From positions 2,108,001 to 2,172,000 of the forward strand of contig CP060239.1 of assembly GCA_023898785.1 (NCBI GenBank): a DNA stretch of 64,000 bases, written 5' to 3'. A program made the position numbers and the translations under genes. The notes under the pieces are model-generated. The model was not told the DNA's origin and ran no database searches. It saw nothing but the letters and a program-made list of their open reading frames with translations. This document shows positions 36,103-45,501 of this stretch, one piece after another; the first letter of the stretch is position 1, and every line of letters starts with the position of its first letter. Source of the stretch: Rhodospirillales bacterium (GTDB taxonomy: Bacteria; Pseudomonadota; Alphaproteobacteria; Micavibrionales; Micavibrionaceae).

Positions 36103-36438
36103 TTAATGTTTTTCGGAAATGAAAAGTTGACAGTCCGAACTGGCACGGATGGCGGCGACGTGAGAAAGATGTCCGGTTTTATCGTCGCCGATCGAAATGT
36201 CGTAGTAGACGCCTTCCGGGAAATAATGATCGCTCGTTGTGGCTGTCACGGATGCGCCGCCGAACTTCAGATAAACAGGTCCGGTTGCGTACAGACTGAC
36301 GATCTTTGTTTCCGTATCAAAGGCATTTATATTTCTCGCCGAGCTGGCCGTTACATTGATTGCGTGCGCGGCGTTATCTTTTAGGCGCAACGCAGGCAAG
36401 GGAATATTGTCGGCGTCTTTGGGCAGTATTGTAGGCAT
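36103..36438 (-). CDS. Small hypothetical protein of phage-tail-like cluster
   Basis: A 111-residue protein with no signal peptide. It is rich in beta-strand-like stretches (LYATGPVYLKFGGASVTATTSDHYFPEG) and resembles small virion or tail proteins near host-binding fibres, but I do not recognise a family. An AAGGAG-type ribosome-binding site lies before its ATG. The next gene starts 22 bp after its stop. Confidence 0.65.
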   Translation of the reverse strand: MPTILPKDADNIPLPALRLKDNAAHAINVTASSARNINAFDTETKIVSLYATGPVYLKFGGASVTATTSDHYFPEGVYYDISIGDDKTGHLSHVAAIRASSDCQLFISEKH

Positions 36439-36471
36439 ATTGTCATTCTCCTTTATCTGACGTTAACAGAC

Positions 36472-36499
36472 AAAAAGCCGCCTGCCCTTACAAGGGAGG
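36472..36499 (-). terminator. Possible terminator after the TPR lipoprotein gene
   Basis: On the minus strand a CCTCCCTTGTAAGGGCAGG hairpin is followed, after CGGC, by five T residues. It lies 112 bp after the stop of the TPR gene and before the small gene at 36438. Confidence 0.45.
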
Positions 36500-36610
36500 T
36501 GGACGCAATTGTCCTCAAAATGTGTTGTTAATATGTTCTTTTTTTGTTCTTTAGTCAAGCATTTTTTAGGAATATTTTCCTTTTTTAACTCTTGGGGCTT
36601 GTAAATAAGG

Positions 36611-39001
36611 TTAGTTTATTTCTTTCAGAAGCGCCTGCGCTTTATCAAATCCGGGATATTGAGGGCCGGAAACAGCGCGGCTGAGATATGTTCGAGCGTC
36701 TTCTTTCTGTCCGGTTTTAAACAGCAGCGCGCCGTAATGATAGTCAATTTGTGGATTTGGCTCCTTCAAAAGAGAGACAGCCCTTGAGAGGAGCGGTTGT
36801 GCTTGCGGGATATGTCCTTGCTGGAAATATACCCATCCCAATGTATCGAGGTAATAAGGGTTTTCGGAGTTGATAAACCGTTCTGCGACTAACCGTGCGC
36901 GTTCGAGAGCTGTTTCATCGTCATATTTGAAGTCTGCGATAGTCTGGGCAAGGTTATTCGCAGCATTGTCCAACCGTTCATTGCGTTTCAGAATGGCTTC
37001 AAAAAGCGCGATTGCTTCGTCGATGCGTTCATTTTTTATCAAGAGACCAGCATGCATTATGGAGGCTTCGGTTTCGGATGGTATATCGGTTTGCGCTTTT
37101 TTTAAAATATCGATAGCGCCTTCTGGTGTGCCTTGTTGTACGAGAATTTTAGCAAGCGCAATATAGGGTTCCTGATTGCGTGGATTTTGATTGATGGCAG
37201 TTTTGAAGGCGGTTTTAGCGGCTTCGGAATCTCCAAGCGCGCTCTCGGTTGCTCCTAGAACCGTTAGTAATGTAAAATTTTGGGGTTCGATGGTGATGAG
37301 AAAATCTCTAAACGCTTTCAGTTGTTCGGGTGTTTGTGATGTTTTTAGTAATGCGGAAAGCGCATGGACAGTTAACGGCGAGGACGGATCTGCTTTAATC
37401 ACATCTTTATAAAGCGCGATGGCTTCCTGGATCTGTCCGGTTTTTTCACTGATCTGTCCTTTTAGAAAAGTGGCTGTGTTCCGTTGACCTTCCAGTTTAT
37501 TTAGTTTAGACGCGGCGTTGTGTGCTTGTGCCCATTGTCCGTTTTCAATTGCCAGCCGGGCAAGTGTTTCCCATCCGATGGGATATTCCGGGGCAGTGTT
37601 TGTCACGGTGGAAAGAAGCTCCATTGCCTTATCACGATTGTTTGTCAGAGCATAAAACTGTGCCAGTCTGACCTGTATGCCCTTGTCGCCGGGGTGTTTT
37701 TGTACGGCCAGGAGGAGTGTGTCGATCGCCAGGTCATTGCGCTTTTGGATACTAAAAATTTCTGCCAGAGTTCTGGATGCTTTTATTGCGCCCGGCTCAT
37801 CGCGTAAGATTACCCTGAGATCAACAGCCGCTTTTTGATAGTCTTTTTGGAAAAAAGCCAGATTTGCCTGCAATAAAAGCGCTTCACGATTGTTGACGTC
37901 TTTGTTTAGGACCGTGCCTATCAGCTTTTCTGTCAATTCAATATCGCCTTTACTTAATCCTATTTCCGCAAGTGTTGTAGCGGCGTTCAAACCGATCCAA
38001 TCATCGGGGGCATCCTTGATGATGTTTTTGAGGGTGGCGATAGCACGTTCGTCCTGCTCATTGCGGACGTAAAGGCCTGCCAGCCAAAGATAAAACAGCT
38101 TCTGATTGGGCTCAGCCTCAATGAAGGTGTGAATTTTTCGCTCGGCGGCGTCCATGCCTTTTTCATTTTCAAGAAACATGGCCAGTTTTTGTTTGGCTTC
38201 CTGGTTTTTGGGAAAAACCCGAACGGTTTCCTCGTAGACTTTTCCGGCATTATCTGTTTGTTCTACTTTTTCAAAAATTCGGGCCAGATCAAACCGGAAA
38301 CGAATTTGCTCAGGGTAGAGCATAAAAATTTTACGATAGGTGCGCGCAACGGCGGCAATGTCGTTTTGTTCACTGTAAAGCATTGCTTTCAGGAGATAGA
38401 ATGATTTTTCCTTCGGATGCAGGGCAATAGCCTTTTCGAGAATTTCAAGCGCTTTGTTAGGTCGCTTTTTTGCAACATAGATGCCCGTTAGAACCGAATA
38501 GGCAACCATATTTGAAGGGTCTTTTTGCAGGACAAATTTAACCTCTTTGTGTGCCTGAGGGAAATTCTTTTCTTCTAAAAATATAGATCCCATGAGGGCG
38601 TGGGCCCCAACATGATCCGGCTCCAGTTTCAGAAGTTTGTCGATTCTTGTACGGGCTTCTTTCGATTGCTGCGCAGTTAGATAAAGCTCTGCTAGTTTTA
38701 GTAATACCGGTTTAAAATCCGGATTTTGCTGTTCCGTAACCCAAAAAGCCGCCAGCGCCTTTTGCAGGCTTCCTTCCGCTTCTTCAACAAGTCCAAGGCT
38801 GTAGATTGCGCGCGGGTCCGTTGGCAGGATTTTCGCGGCGTTCTTGTACTCCAACCGCGCTTTTATGTAATCTTGTTTCTCGTAATAGGAATCGCCGCGC
38901 CCGAGATGCTTTTCGTACTTCTCTTCCAGGTTGTCGCAGGACATAAGGAGCGTTCCCAACACAAGCAATAAGATAGTATGGACGTATTTGTAAGATTTCA
39001 T
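36611..39001 (-). CDS. prsT: TPR-repeat lipoprotein of the exosortase system (PrsT-like)
   Basis: A 796-residue protein. The N-terminal signal ends in a lipobox (LLMSC, Cys at 22), so it is a lipoprotein. The remainder is about 20 tetratricopeptide repeats. Motifs such as YEKQDYIKARLEYKNAAKILPTDP and DTLGWVYFQQGHIPQAQPLL are TPR helices. A long TPR lipoprotein is a known member of PEP-CTERM/exosortase gene clusters, where it is called PrsT. The VPLPA-type protein gene starts 185 bp away, divergently. Its role, perhaps a scaffold for export at the envelope, is inferred. Confidence 0.88.
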   Translation of the reverse strand: MKSYKYVHTILLLVLGTLLMSCDNLEEKYEKHLGRGDSYYEKQDYIKARLEYKNAAKILPTDPRAIYSLGLVEEAEGSLQKALAAFWVTEQQNPDFKPVLLKLAELYLTAQQSKEARTRIDKLLKLEPDHVGAHALMGSIFLEEKNFPQAHKEVKFVLQKDPSNMVAYSVLTGIYVAKKRPNKALEILEKAIALHPKEKSFYLLKAMLYSEQNDIAAVARTYRKIFMLYPEQIRFRFDLARIFEKVEQTDNAGKVYEETVRVFPKNQEAKQKLAMFLENEKGMDAAERKIHTFIEAEPNQKLFYLWLAGLYVRNEQDERAIATLKNIIKDAPDDWIGLNAATTLAEIGLSKGDIELTEKLIGTVLNKDVNNREALLLQANLAFFQKDYQKAAVDLRVILRDEPGAIKASRTLAEIFSIQKRNDLAIDTLLLAVQKHPGDKGIQVRLAQFYALTNNRDKAMELLSTVTNTAPEYPIGWETLARLAIENGQWAQAHNAASKLNKLEGQRNTATFLKGQISEKTGQIQEAIALYKDVIKADPSSPLTVHALSALLKTSQTPEQLKAFRDFLITIEPQNFTLLTVLGATESALGDSEAAKTAFKTAINQNPRNQEPYIALAKILVQQGTPEGAIDILKKAQTDIPSETEASIMHAGLLIKNERIDEAIALFEAILKRNERLDNAANNLAQTIADFKYDDETALERARLVAERFINSENPYYLDTLGWVYFQQGHIPQAQPLLSRAVSLLKEPNPQIDYHYGALLFKTGQKEDARTYLSRAVSGPQYPGFDKAQALLKEIN

Positions 39002-39044
39002 AAAAATTTTCCGAGTTGCGCAGGGCTTGTAAAACAGGTTTAGT

Positions 39045-39059
39045 ATAGCAGTCTGCTAT
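39045..39059. promoter_or_regulatory. Perfect 15-bp inverted repeat, possible operator
   Basis: ATAGCAG-T-CTGCTAT is a palindrome with one central base. It lies in the 185-bp divergent gap between the TPR lipoprotein and the VPLPA-type protein. Such symmetry suits a dimeric regulator, but no family can be named. Confidence 0.5.
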
Positions 39060-39186
39060 GATTTTCCAGAATTTTTATTTGTTTTGATATGCCATGGTAT
39101 ATTCCATTATAAAAATCTGTTGTAATACTGTGAACTGCATGCTAGCTCTTAGTTTGGTGTTTTTTTGAGTTGTTGAGGGATGGTTT

Positions 39187-39780
39187 ATGAAGCCTTGTCG
39201 TCTATTGTTGATCGCTGTCGTTGTTTTGTGTTTTGGCCTTAGTGCCGGAAAAGCATCAGCAGCCTATAGTGAGGATTTGGGCACGGTGGTTCCGGGAACT
39301 GCGGGAAGTTTTACTTTCTCTGGTGGCGGTGTTACAGGGCTGTGGGTCGCTGGTGATGTTTTCGGAAAGCTTCCGCCGTTGAGTATGGTTGAATTTACTT
39401 ACAATTCTACCGGGCCTTTCCTGTTTCAAACATTGACGAGCGCCGGCCAGTATAATGGCGGTTTGGAATATTCATTTGAAAATGTTCCTTCCGGGGCTGC
39501 GGGTTCCTCCGCAGGTTCTCTTGTTATTACAAGTGCCCAGATTCTTTCTTCCCAGGAAGCGACGGGTATTATCAAAAACCTTTCCTCTGAAATTGCAGAC
39601 TTTCAGAGTGTATTCGCTGGATTCTTTTTTGGTGCAGGCAAGCAGCTCAATATTGAGTATAGTGTTTCTGCGGTTCCCGTTCCGGCAGCTTTGCCGTTGT
39701 TTGTGATGGGGCTTGGCGGTCTGGTCTTTGGTGCCCGGAGAAAGAAGAAAGCGCAAGTAGATAGTCTTGTTGTTGCCTGA
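39187..39780 (+). CDS. VPLPA-CTERM sorting-domain protein (exosortase substrate)
   Basis: The 197-residue secreted protein has an N-terminal signal peptide (cleavage near ASA, residues 24-26). A low-complexity, Gly/Ser-rich body with beta-strand character follows. The C-terminus is tripartite: the motif VPVPAALPLF, a hydrophobic helix and a basic RRKKK cluster, which is the VPLPA-CTERM pattern. The exosortase/EpsI fusion at 15906-17471 is the likely processing enzyme. A GAGGGA ribosome-binding site precedes the ATG. The body has no recognisable function. Confidence 0.88.
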   Translation: MKPCRLLLIAVVVLCFGLSAGKASAAYSEDLGTVVPGTAGSFTFSGGGVTGLWVAGDVFGKLPPLSMVEFTYNSTGPFLFQTLTSAGQYNGGLEYSFENVPSGAAGSSAGSLVITSAQILSSQEATGIIKNLSSEIADFQSVFAGFFFGAGKQLNIEYSVSAVPVPAALPLFVMGLGGLVFGARRKKKAQVDSLVVA

Positions 39781-39802
39781 TCCGGAAATTTTTGGTTTTT
39801 AG

Positions 39803-39831
39803 AAAAAAGACGCCTCTGTGGCGTCTTTTTT
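39803..39831 (+). terminator. Strong intrinsic terminator
   Basis: A 12-bp stem, AAAAAAGACGCC with GGCGTCTTTTTT, encloses a 5-nt loop and ends in T residues. It is 22 bp after the VPLPA-protein stop and would separate that gene from the export operon that follows. Confidence 0.93.
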
Positions 39832-39928
39832 GTATTGAGGCTAATCGCTATATTTGATTGCTATTTATGCGAATAATCGCTTACATGGCACTTGGTTGTT
39901 ATCCTGTTTTCAAACCAGTGAGTAACGT

Positions 39929-40510
39929 ATGAATATTATGATCAAAATTGTCTGTCTGGGATCACTTTTCCTGACATTTTTATCTCCTCATCCTGTTATT
40001 GCTCTGGGCGATGACTTTGTTATTCTTCCAGGGGATGTTCTTCATATCAATGTCTGGAAAGAAGACGGCATGGATCAGGATGTTCTTGTCCTGCCTGATG
40101 GAACCATCACCTTTCCCTTGATCGGAACCTTGAAGGCTCGTGACATGAGTCCGGCCAAACTGCAAGCTGCCATTCGTGATAAACTGAACCCCTTTATTCC
40201 TGATGCGGCTGTGACCGTCAGTGTTCAGGCTCCGACGGGGCATAAGGTCAGTCTTGTCGGGCAACTTCGAGAACCCGGTGAGGTCGTTTTGACTGCTCGT
40301 ATGAGTGTGATGCAGGCAATCAGTCAGGTTGGCGGTTTAACGCCGTATGCGGACGAGGATGATATTATTGTCATTCGCGAAAATGCTGATGGTGAAAAGG
40401 AGAAAATATCTATTCCTTATAACGCGATTACCAAAGGCCGGGATCTTGAAAAGGATATTTCTCTTCTTCCTGGTGATGTTGTTGTTGTTCCTGCTTCGGG
40501 CCTTTTTTGA
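39929..40510 (+). CDS. Polysaccharide export protein (Wza/EpsE-like)
   Basis: A short periplasmic/outer-membrane export protein of 193 residues. It has a signal peptide (to about residue 25), a Poly_export domain (DFVILPGDVLHINVWKEDGMDQDVLVLPDGTITFPLIG) and one SLBB-like domain (VSLVGQLREPGEVVLTARMSVMQAISQVGGL). It is shorter than Wza of E. coli, as is usual for the version paired with exosortase systems. It starts an operon with the barrel, chain-length and kinase genes. Confidence 0.92.
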   Translation: MNIMIKIVCLGSLFLTFLSPHPVIALGDDFVILPGDVLHINVWKEDGMDQDVLVLPDGTITFPLIGTLKARDMSPAKLQAAIRDKLNPFIPDAAVTVSVQAPTGHKVSLVGQLREPGEVVLTARMSVMQAISQVGGLTPYADEDDIIVIRENADGEKEKISIPYNAITKGRDLEKDISLLPGDVVVVPASGLF

Positions 40511-40514
40511 TCAC

Positions 40515-41696
40515 ATGCAAATTTTTTCGGCAGTTCCTATGATCCGGTGCGCTTTGGCCAGTTTTTTAATGGGCGGGTTTGTTTTGCCCTATGGCCTTAC
40601 TCCCGCTTTTGCGAAAGATAATGTCAAGATCGGCATCAGTGAAACGCCCTTGTGGGATTCCAATCCGCTTATGCTTACAACAGGGAAAACCGATATTTGG
40701 GGGTCTGAAACCAGAGCTTTTGTCGATTTCGGGCGTATGACCCCAGATGCAACTTTGAATGCCACGTTGGCTGCTGAACATAATTATTTTAACAACTCAT
40801 CTTTTAACTCCAATGATTTTTTCTTTAGGACGGATCTGAAGAAAAATACCGCGCTTTGGGAGTGGTCGATCAACGGTCGTTTTGATTATGATACGACACG
40901 GACCGGCGAAATTACAACATTTGGTCGTAATACACGCGTGGGAAGACGCTTGAGTTGGCAGGCCGCTCCGCGTGTAGCCTATAATCTTTCGCCGCGTGCG
41001 CAATTGGTGCTGGACGGGTCATGGCAGGAAAATCATTACGATAACAGTGTTTCTTTAACCGATTACCGGACGGTGTCGCTCTCCCCGTCGGTTGTTTATA
41101 GTCTTACTCCGCTACAAAAAGCATTTCTCTTGTTTCGAACTCAGCACTATAGTTCTCTCGATGGCGATCAGGATGTTGATAGTCTGGGACCGTCTCTTGG
41201 CTGGCAATATCGTTTTAAACCGGAATGGTCACTTGAGCTTTTTGCCGGTTTTCTTGCTTCGAAGTATGATGGTTATGTGACGGCGGGTAATGATTGGGAA
41301 TATAATCCAACTTATTCTGCAACGCTTGAATATCTAGGGCAGCGAAACCATACGTCCTTTTCCGTAGCGCGAGCAAGGCAATCTTATGCGAATGGTACTG
41401 AATCCGAACTGATCAGCGCTACGGCAGAAAACAAGTTTACAATTAATTCTCAATGGGCTCTGAGTATGAAGGCTCTATACCAAGATGCCAAACGTTCTAC
41501 GGTTTCAATGGGCAATCTTGATACAGGATATGAAGAATCGGTTGGTCTTGTTTATAAAGCAGGCGAGCGCTGGGATTTTTCGCTTTCACAAAGATTTCGG
41601 CGGGAGGAATTGACAAACGGGCTTGGCGTGGCCGAGCGGAATATTATTAGAGCCGGTTTAACATACCGTTTAGGCGCGGTGCCATATTTACAATGA
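40515..41696 (+). CDS. Outer-membrane beta-barrel protein of the export operon
   Basis: The mature part shows alternating amphipathic strands with aromatic ends, such as WEWSINGRFDYDT, WSLELFAGFLASKYDGY and WDFSLSQRFRREELT, and ends in YRLGAVPYLQ. These are features of an outer-membrane barrel. A signal peptide starts at Met 40515 or 40539 (MIRCALASFLMGGF) with cleavage near AFA. A frame upstream to 40347 overlaps the export gene and is unlikely. Barrel proteins beside EpsE-like genes are known in exosortase loci, probably forming the outer-membrane exit. Confidence 0.82.
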   Translation: MQIFSAVPMIRCALASFLMGGFVLPYGLTPAFAKDNVKIGISETPLWDSNPLMLTTGKTDIWGSETRAFVDFGRMTPDATLNATLAAEHNYFNNSSFNSNDFFFRTDLKKNTALWEWSINGRFDYDTTRTGEITTFGRNTRVGRRLSWQAAPRVAYNLSPRAQLVLDGSWQENHYDNSVSLTDYRTVSLSPSVVYSLTPLQKAFLLFRTQHYSSLDGDQDVDSLGPSLGWQYRFKPEWSLELFAGFLASKYDGYVTAGNDWEYNPTYSATLEYLGQRNHTSFSVARARQSYANGTESELISATAENKFTINSQWALSMKALYQDAKRSTVSMGNLDTGYEESVGLVYKAGERWDFSLSQRFRREELTNGLGVAERNIIRAGLTYRLGAVPYLQ

Positions 41697-41739
41697 CAGT
41701 TCTTGTGTAATACAAGGGACATTTAGACGCGGGATTAGT

Positions 41740-43455
41740 ATGAGCGCATTTTATCCTCTTGAATATTTATCGGTGTTGAAACGCCAGAAGCTTTTGTTTT
41801 TTACCATTTTTGGATCGATACTCTTCGTATCGTTTCTTTTTGTGGCACAATGGTCGAAATACCGGGCTTTTGCTACGGTTGAAGTTGTACCTCCTGAAAT
41901 TGCTATAGATGCCGTTGAATCTCCACAGAATAGAATCCTGACGGCAGAGGCAATGGCCGATTTGCAAATCAGCCGTCTTAAACAAAAAGTGCTCTCGACC
42001 AGTTCTCTGGCGGACATCGTTACTAAACTTAATCTTTATCCGAAGGCCCGTGCTCATACGCCTATTGCTTATATTGCTAAAAATATGCAAAGAAAAATTG
42101 ATATTCATCTTATGAGCACTGTACTTGCCAACCCTGCATCGGCTCAGAAAGTCTCGGCTTTTCAGCTTTCAGCGATTGCCTTTACTCTAAGCTTTGAGTA
42201 TTCCGATCCTTTTTTAGCACAGAAAACTGTCAATGAACTCGTTTCACGTTTTCTTGATGAAGATCTGAAAGATCGTCGTGAGACGGCGCAAAAAACTTCG
42301 GAGTTTCTTGAAGGTCAGATTGAGATATTGTCAGCAACGCTTGAAGAACAAGAGCAAAAAATTGCAGAATTTCAGGCGGCGCATGGTGTGACGCGTCCTG
42401 ATGCTCTTGGCTTTAATCAACAGGCTTCCATTACGACCTCTTCCCGGCTCTTGGCGATTGAAAGTGAGCTTATCTCCAATCTCGGTCTTATCGGCGCTCT
42501 TCGTGCCCAGCTTGTACAAACCGATCCCTATTCGCGCGTTGTTGATGAAGGTGGTGAAGTTCTAAGTACTCCTGCTATTCAGCTGCGGGCTTTGAAATCG
42601 CAATATGCAACGTTGAGTGCAAAATATGGTCCCGCGCATCCAGATGTCTTGAAGGTTTCGCGGCAGATTAATGCCCTCAAAAACGAAATATCGCCGGTGA
42701 ATCTAAGCGCCCGGCTCAAGGCTAAAATTACCGATATGAAGGCAAAACTTTCTAGTGCGGAAAAAACATATGGCAGTGCACATCCTGATTATATTTCTCT
42801 GCAAAACCAGCTTCAAAATCTCGAAGATCAACTTGAAAATGTTCAAAATGATGCCGCCAGTCTGGTTAAGGATGATGCTGATAACCCTGCTTATTTGCAG
42901 ATTGTCGTGCAGATTAACGCCGCGGAAAAACAAAGAGAAGCCCTGGAAGCGCAGCGTGATGCGGTTAAAAGCCAACAGGAAGAATTTCGAAAGGCTGTTG
43001 CCGATAACCCCGTTGCAGAACAAAAGATGGCGGCTCTGGCTAGAGACTATGACAACATGATGTTTTTGTACCGCGATCTTAAAGCCAGAAAGCTGGCGGC
43101 AGATATGAGTAAGACCATTGAAGAGGGGCATGTAGGTCGGCGTCTTGCCGTTATTGATCCTCCGGAGTTGCCTCTTGGGACCAGTCCTTCCAAAAAGCTG
43201 ATTTTGGCAGGCGGGTTTGTTTTTGCCCTTATGGCGGGGTTGGGCAGTATCATCGGTCTTCAAATTCTATCTCAAACTGTGATCGGGCCGCACCATCTGG
43301 AATCTCTGATCGGTAGTTCACCTCTTATTACCGTTCCGCACCTTTTTTCCCTGGAGGAAAAAATAAAAGCCCGGCGTCTTATCATTAAGCTCCTTGTTGT
43401 GGCCCCTTTTGTGGCGGCGGTTCCTTTGATTTTAATATCTTTCAAACCGTTATAG
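41740..43455 (+). CDS. Polysaccharide chain-length determinant (Wzz/Wzc/GumC-like)
   Basis: The 571-residue protein has one membrane helix near residue 20, a Wzz domain, long coiled-coil helices (about 190-430, e.g. EILSATLEEQEQKIAEFQAA) and a second helix at about 490-510. A hydrophobic stretch also lies near the C-terminus. The family controls polymer length and links the inner membrane to the export channel. The tyrosine-kinase domain of full Wzc is absent and is encoded by the next gene, as is common in exosortase-linked operons. Confidence 0.9.
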   Translation: MSAFYPLEYLSVLKRQKLLFFTIFGSILFVSFLFVAQWSKYRAFATVEVVPPEIAIDAVESPQNRILTAEAMADLQISRLKQKVLSTSSLADIVTKLNLYPKARAHTPIAYIAKNMQRKIDIHLMSTVLANPASAQKVSAFQLSAIAFTLSFEYSDPFLAQKTVNELVSRFLDEDLKDRRETAQKTSEFLEGQIEILSATLEEQEQKIAEFQAAHGVTRPDALGFNQQASITTSSRLLAIESELISNLGLIGALRAQLVQTDPYSRVVDEGGEVLSTPAIQLRALKSQYATLSAKYGPAHPDVLKVSRQINALKNEISPVNLSARLKAKITDMKAKLSSAEKTYGSAHPDYISLQNQLQNLEDQLENVQNDAASLVKDDADNPAYLQIVVQINAAEKQREALEAQRDAVKSQQEEFRKAVADNPVAEQKMAALARDYDNMMFLYRDLKARKLAADMSKTIEEGHVGRRLAVIDPPELPLGTSPSKKLILAGGFVFALMAGLGSIIGLQILSQTVIGPHHLESLIGSSPLITVPHLFSLEEKIKARRLIIKLLVVAPFVAAVPLILISFKPL

Positions 43456-43499
43456 AACGGAAAATCCGGAGTGTAATTATAACCCACTGATTTACGAAT

Positions 43500-44288
43500 G
43501 TGAGAATGTCCATGTTTCCTGCCCTCAAAAAAACGCAAGAAAAAATTGAAAAAATAGAAGAAAGCCTCAACCCTGCCGTCAAAAAAGTGCTGGCGCTTCT
43601 TCGGCTTGATACTGCTTCGCTTAAAAATGAGAAAGCGGGGCTGTCTGCATTTGAAACCGTGTTGGACCACCATCGCATCGTTTCTCATAGGACTCGTAGT
43701 AAGGATGCCGATACTTTTCGTTTTTTGCGAACACAAATTCTTCAGAGCATGAATGAGCATGGCTTTAAAACCGTTGCCATCAGTTCTCCGCGCTATGGTG
43801 ACGGGAAGACAACTATTGCGGCTAACCTTGCCGTGAGTATCGCTCAGGATTTAAAGCAGACGGTTTTGCTGGTCGATCTTGATCTGCGCAAGCCGTCTTT
43901 GGCGGAGTATCTGGAACTTTCTCCTAAGGCCGGGTTGACAGACTATCTTGCTGGAAAAGCCGACGTCAAAGATTGCCTGATCCGTATGCCGTTTGAGCGT
44001 ATTAATGTGTTTCCAGCCGGGCGGCCTGTCGATCGGTCGTCAGAAACGCTTGGCTCACCGCAAATGCAGAAACTGGCTGAAGAACTTAAGGAACGTTATG
44101 ATGACCGTTTGATTATCTACGATATGCCTCCTTTGCTCGAACAGGACGATCCGCTGGTTTTTTTGCCTCACGTCGATGCGTTTCTTTTGGTTATACGTGA
44201 AGGCGTGACCACCGTTGATGAAATTAAACGCAGTCTTGATATTCTAAAATCCGCCAGAGTTATTGGGGTTGTGCTGAACGCTGTGTAG
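43500..44288 (+). CDS. CpsD/CapB-like tyrosine-protein-kinase ATPase
   Basis: A 262-residue bacterial-tyrosine-kinase-type P-loop ATPase, the cytoplasmic partner of the chain-length protein. Walker A is SPRYGDGKTTIAANLAVS, Walker A' is VLLVDLDLRKPS and Walker B is LIIYDMPP. A C-terminal tyrosine cluster, the usual autophosphorylation tail, is not present; the protein ends with GVVLNAV. It starts at GTG 43500 or the ATG at 43506 or 43512. It is the last gene of the export operon. Confidence 0.9.
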   Translation: MRMSMFPALKKTQEKIEKIEESLNPAVKKVLALLRLDTASLKNEKAGLSAFETVLDHHRIVSHRTRSKDADTFRFLRTQILQSMNEHGFKTVAISSPRYGDGKTTIAANLAVSIAQDLKQTVLLVDLDLRKPSLAEYLELSPKAGLTDYLAGKADVKDCLIRMPFERINVFPAGRPVDRSSETLGSPQMQKLAEELKERYDDRLIIYDMPPLLEQDDPLVFLPHVDAFLLVIREGVTTVDEIKRSLDILKSARVIGVVLNAV

Positions 44289-44595
44289 GCTTCATTTATC
44301 TGGTCAGTCGCGATCTGTAGTGGTGGCGTGTATTCATTAGGCAACCTGAAAAACAGCTTCCATTGGCGGTGTCTGTTCTTGTTCTGCTACGTACCGTATC
44401 TTATCCGGATGAGGTTTTGGTATATAATCTGGATCTGGATTATATATAGCTTTCCAGCTCCTGATAAAAATTTTTTCATCCGGTGCGGTGCGGCGTTTAA
44501 AGTTCGTTTTTAAAACGCTATTGGTTTCGTTAGAGGTGGTCTCGGTTCTTCGGCCAGCTTTGCGGCGAAGTTAAGCTACGATCGGTTGGTTATTG

Positions 44596-45501
44596 TCATG
44601 CCGCCTGCCTGTGGTTTTGTTTCTCCGGGTGAAGGGCGCGGCCGCCGGAGCCGTTAGGCGGAGGCGGCAAGCCCGAGGCCGGAGAAACAAAATTTCGTTC
44701 ATCATAAACGTCGTCCGGGGTTTGTCCATCAAATACCGAATGCGGCCTCTGCGCGTTGTAAAACGCCAGCCAGCGCCCGATATCCCGCCTGGCTTGCAGG
44801 CCGCTCTCGAACGCGTTCAGATACACGCATTCATATTTCAGACTCCGCCACAGCCGCTCGATGAACACATTGTCCATCCAGCGGCCCTTGCCGTCCATCG
44901 AGATCGCGATCCCGTTTTCTTTCAGGACGCCCGTCCACGCGTCCGCCGTGAACTGGCTGCCCTGATCGGTATTGAAGATCTCCGGCGGCCCGTAGCGGGC
45001 GATGGCTTCCTCCAGCGCCTCCACGCAAAAGCGCGTTTCCATCGTGTTCGACAGCCGCCAGGCCAGCACCTTCCGGCTGGCCCAGTCCATGATCGCTACC
45101 AGATACAAAAACCCGCGTTTGACAGGGATGTACGTGATATCCGCGCACCATACATGGTTCGGGCGGGTGATCGTGAGCCCCTTGAGCCGGTAGGGATAAA
45201 TCCGGTGGCCGGGATGCGGCATCGAAGTGCGCGGCCTTTGATAGACCGCCTCGATTCCCATCAGGCGCATCAGACGCCGCACGCGGGTGCGGCCTACCTC
45301 GTACCCCTGACGGCGCAGATGCCGGGCCATCTGACGGGACCCGTAAAACGGGGTTTGCAGGAATTGCGCGTCAATCAGCCGCATCAGCGCCAAATTGTCC
45401 GCGCTCTCCCCGCGCCGCTCGTAATACCAGCCAGAGCGGCTGATCCCCAGCAACCGGCACTGCGCCGCGATGCCGATATTGTCATTGGACGGGTCTACCA
45501 T
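44596..45501 (-). CDS. IS3-family transposase OrfB, copy 3
   Basis: The 301-residue product is identical to OrfB of the other two copies, with an intact DDE triad. Confidence 0.96.
   Translation of the reverse strand: MVDPSNDNIGIAAQCRLLGISRSGWYYERRGESADNLALMRLIDAQFLQTPFYGSRQMARHLRRQGYEVGRTRVRRLMRLMGIEAVYQRPRTSMPHPGHRIYPYRLKGLTITRPNHVWCADITYIPVKRGFLYLVAIMDWASRKVLAWRLSNTMETRFCVEALEEAIARYGPPEIFNTDQGSQFTADAWTGVLKENGIAISMDGKGRWMDNVFIERLWRSLKYECVYLNAFESGLQARRDIGRWLAFYNAQRPHSVFDGQTPDDVYDERNFVSPASGLPPPPNGSGGRALHPEKQNHRQAA

Noticed and set aside
40347..40514. Extended start for the outer-membrane barrel gene
   Set aside because: It lies inside the export-protein gene in another frame, and the signal peptide begins at 40515 or 40539.
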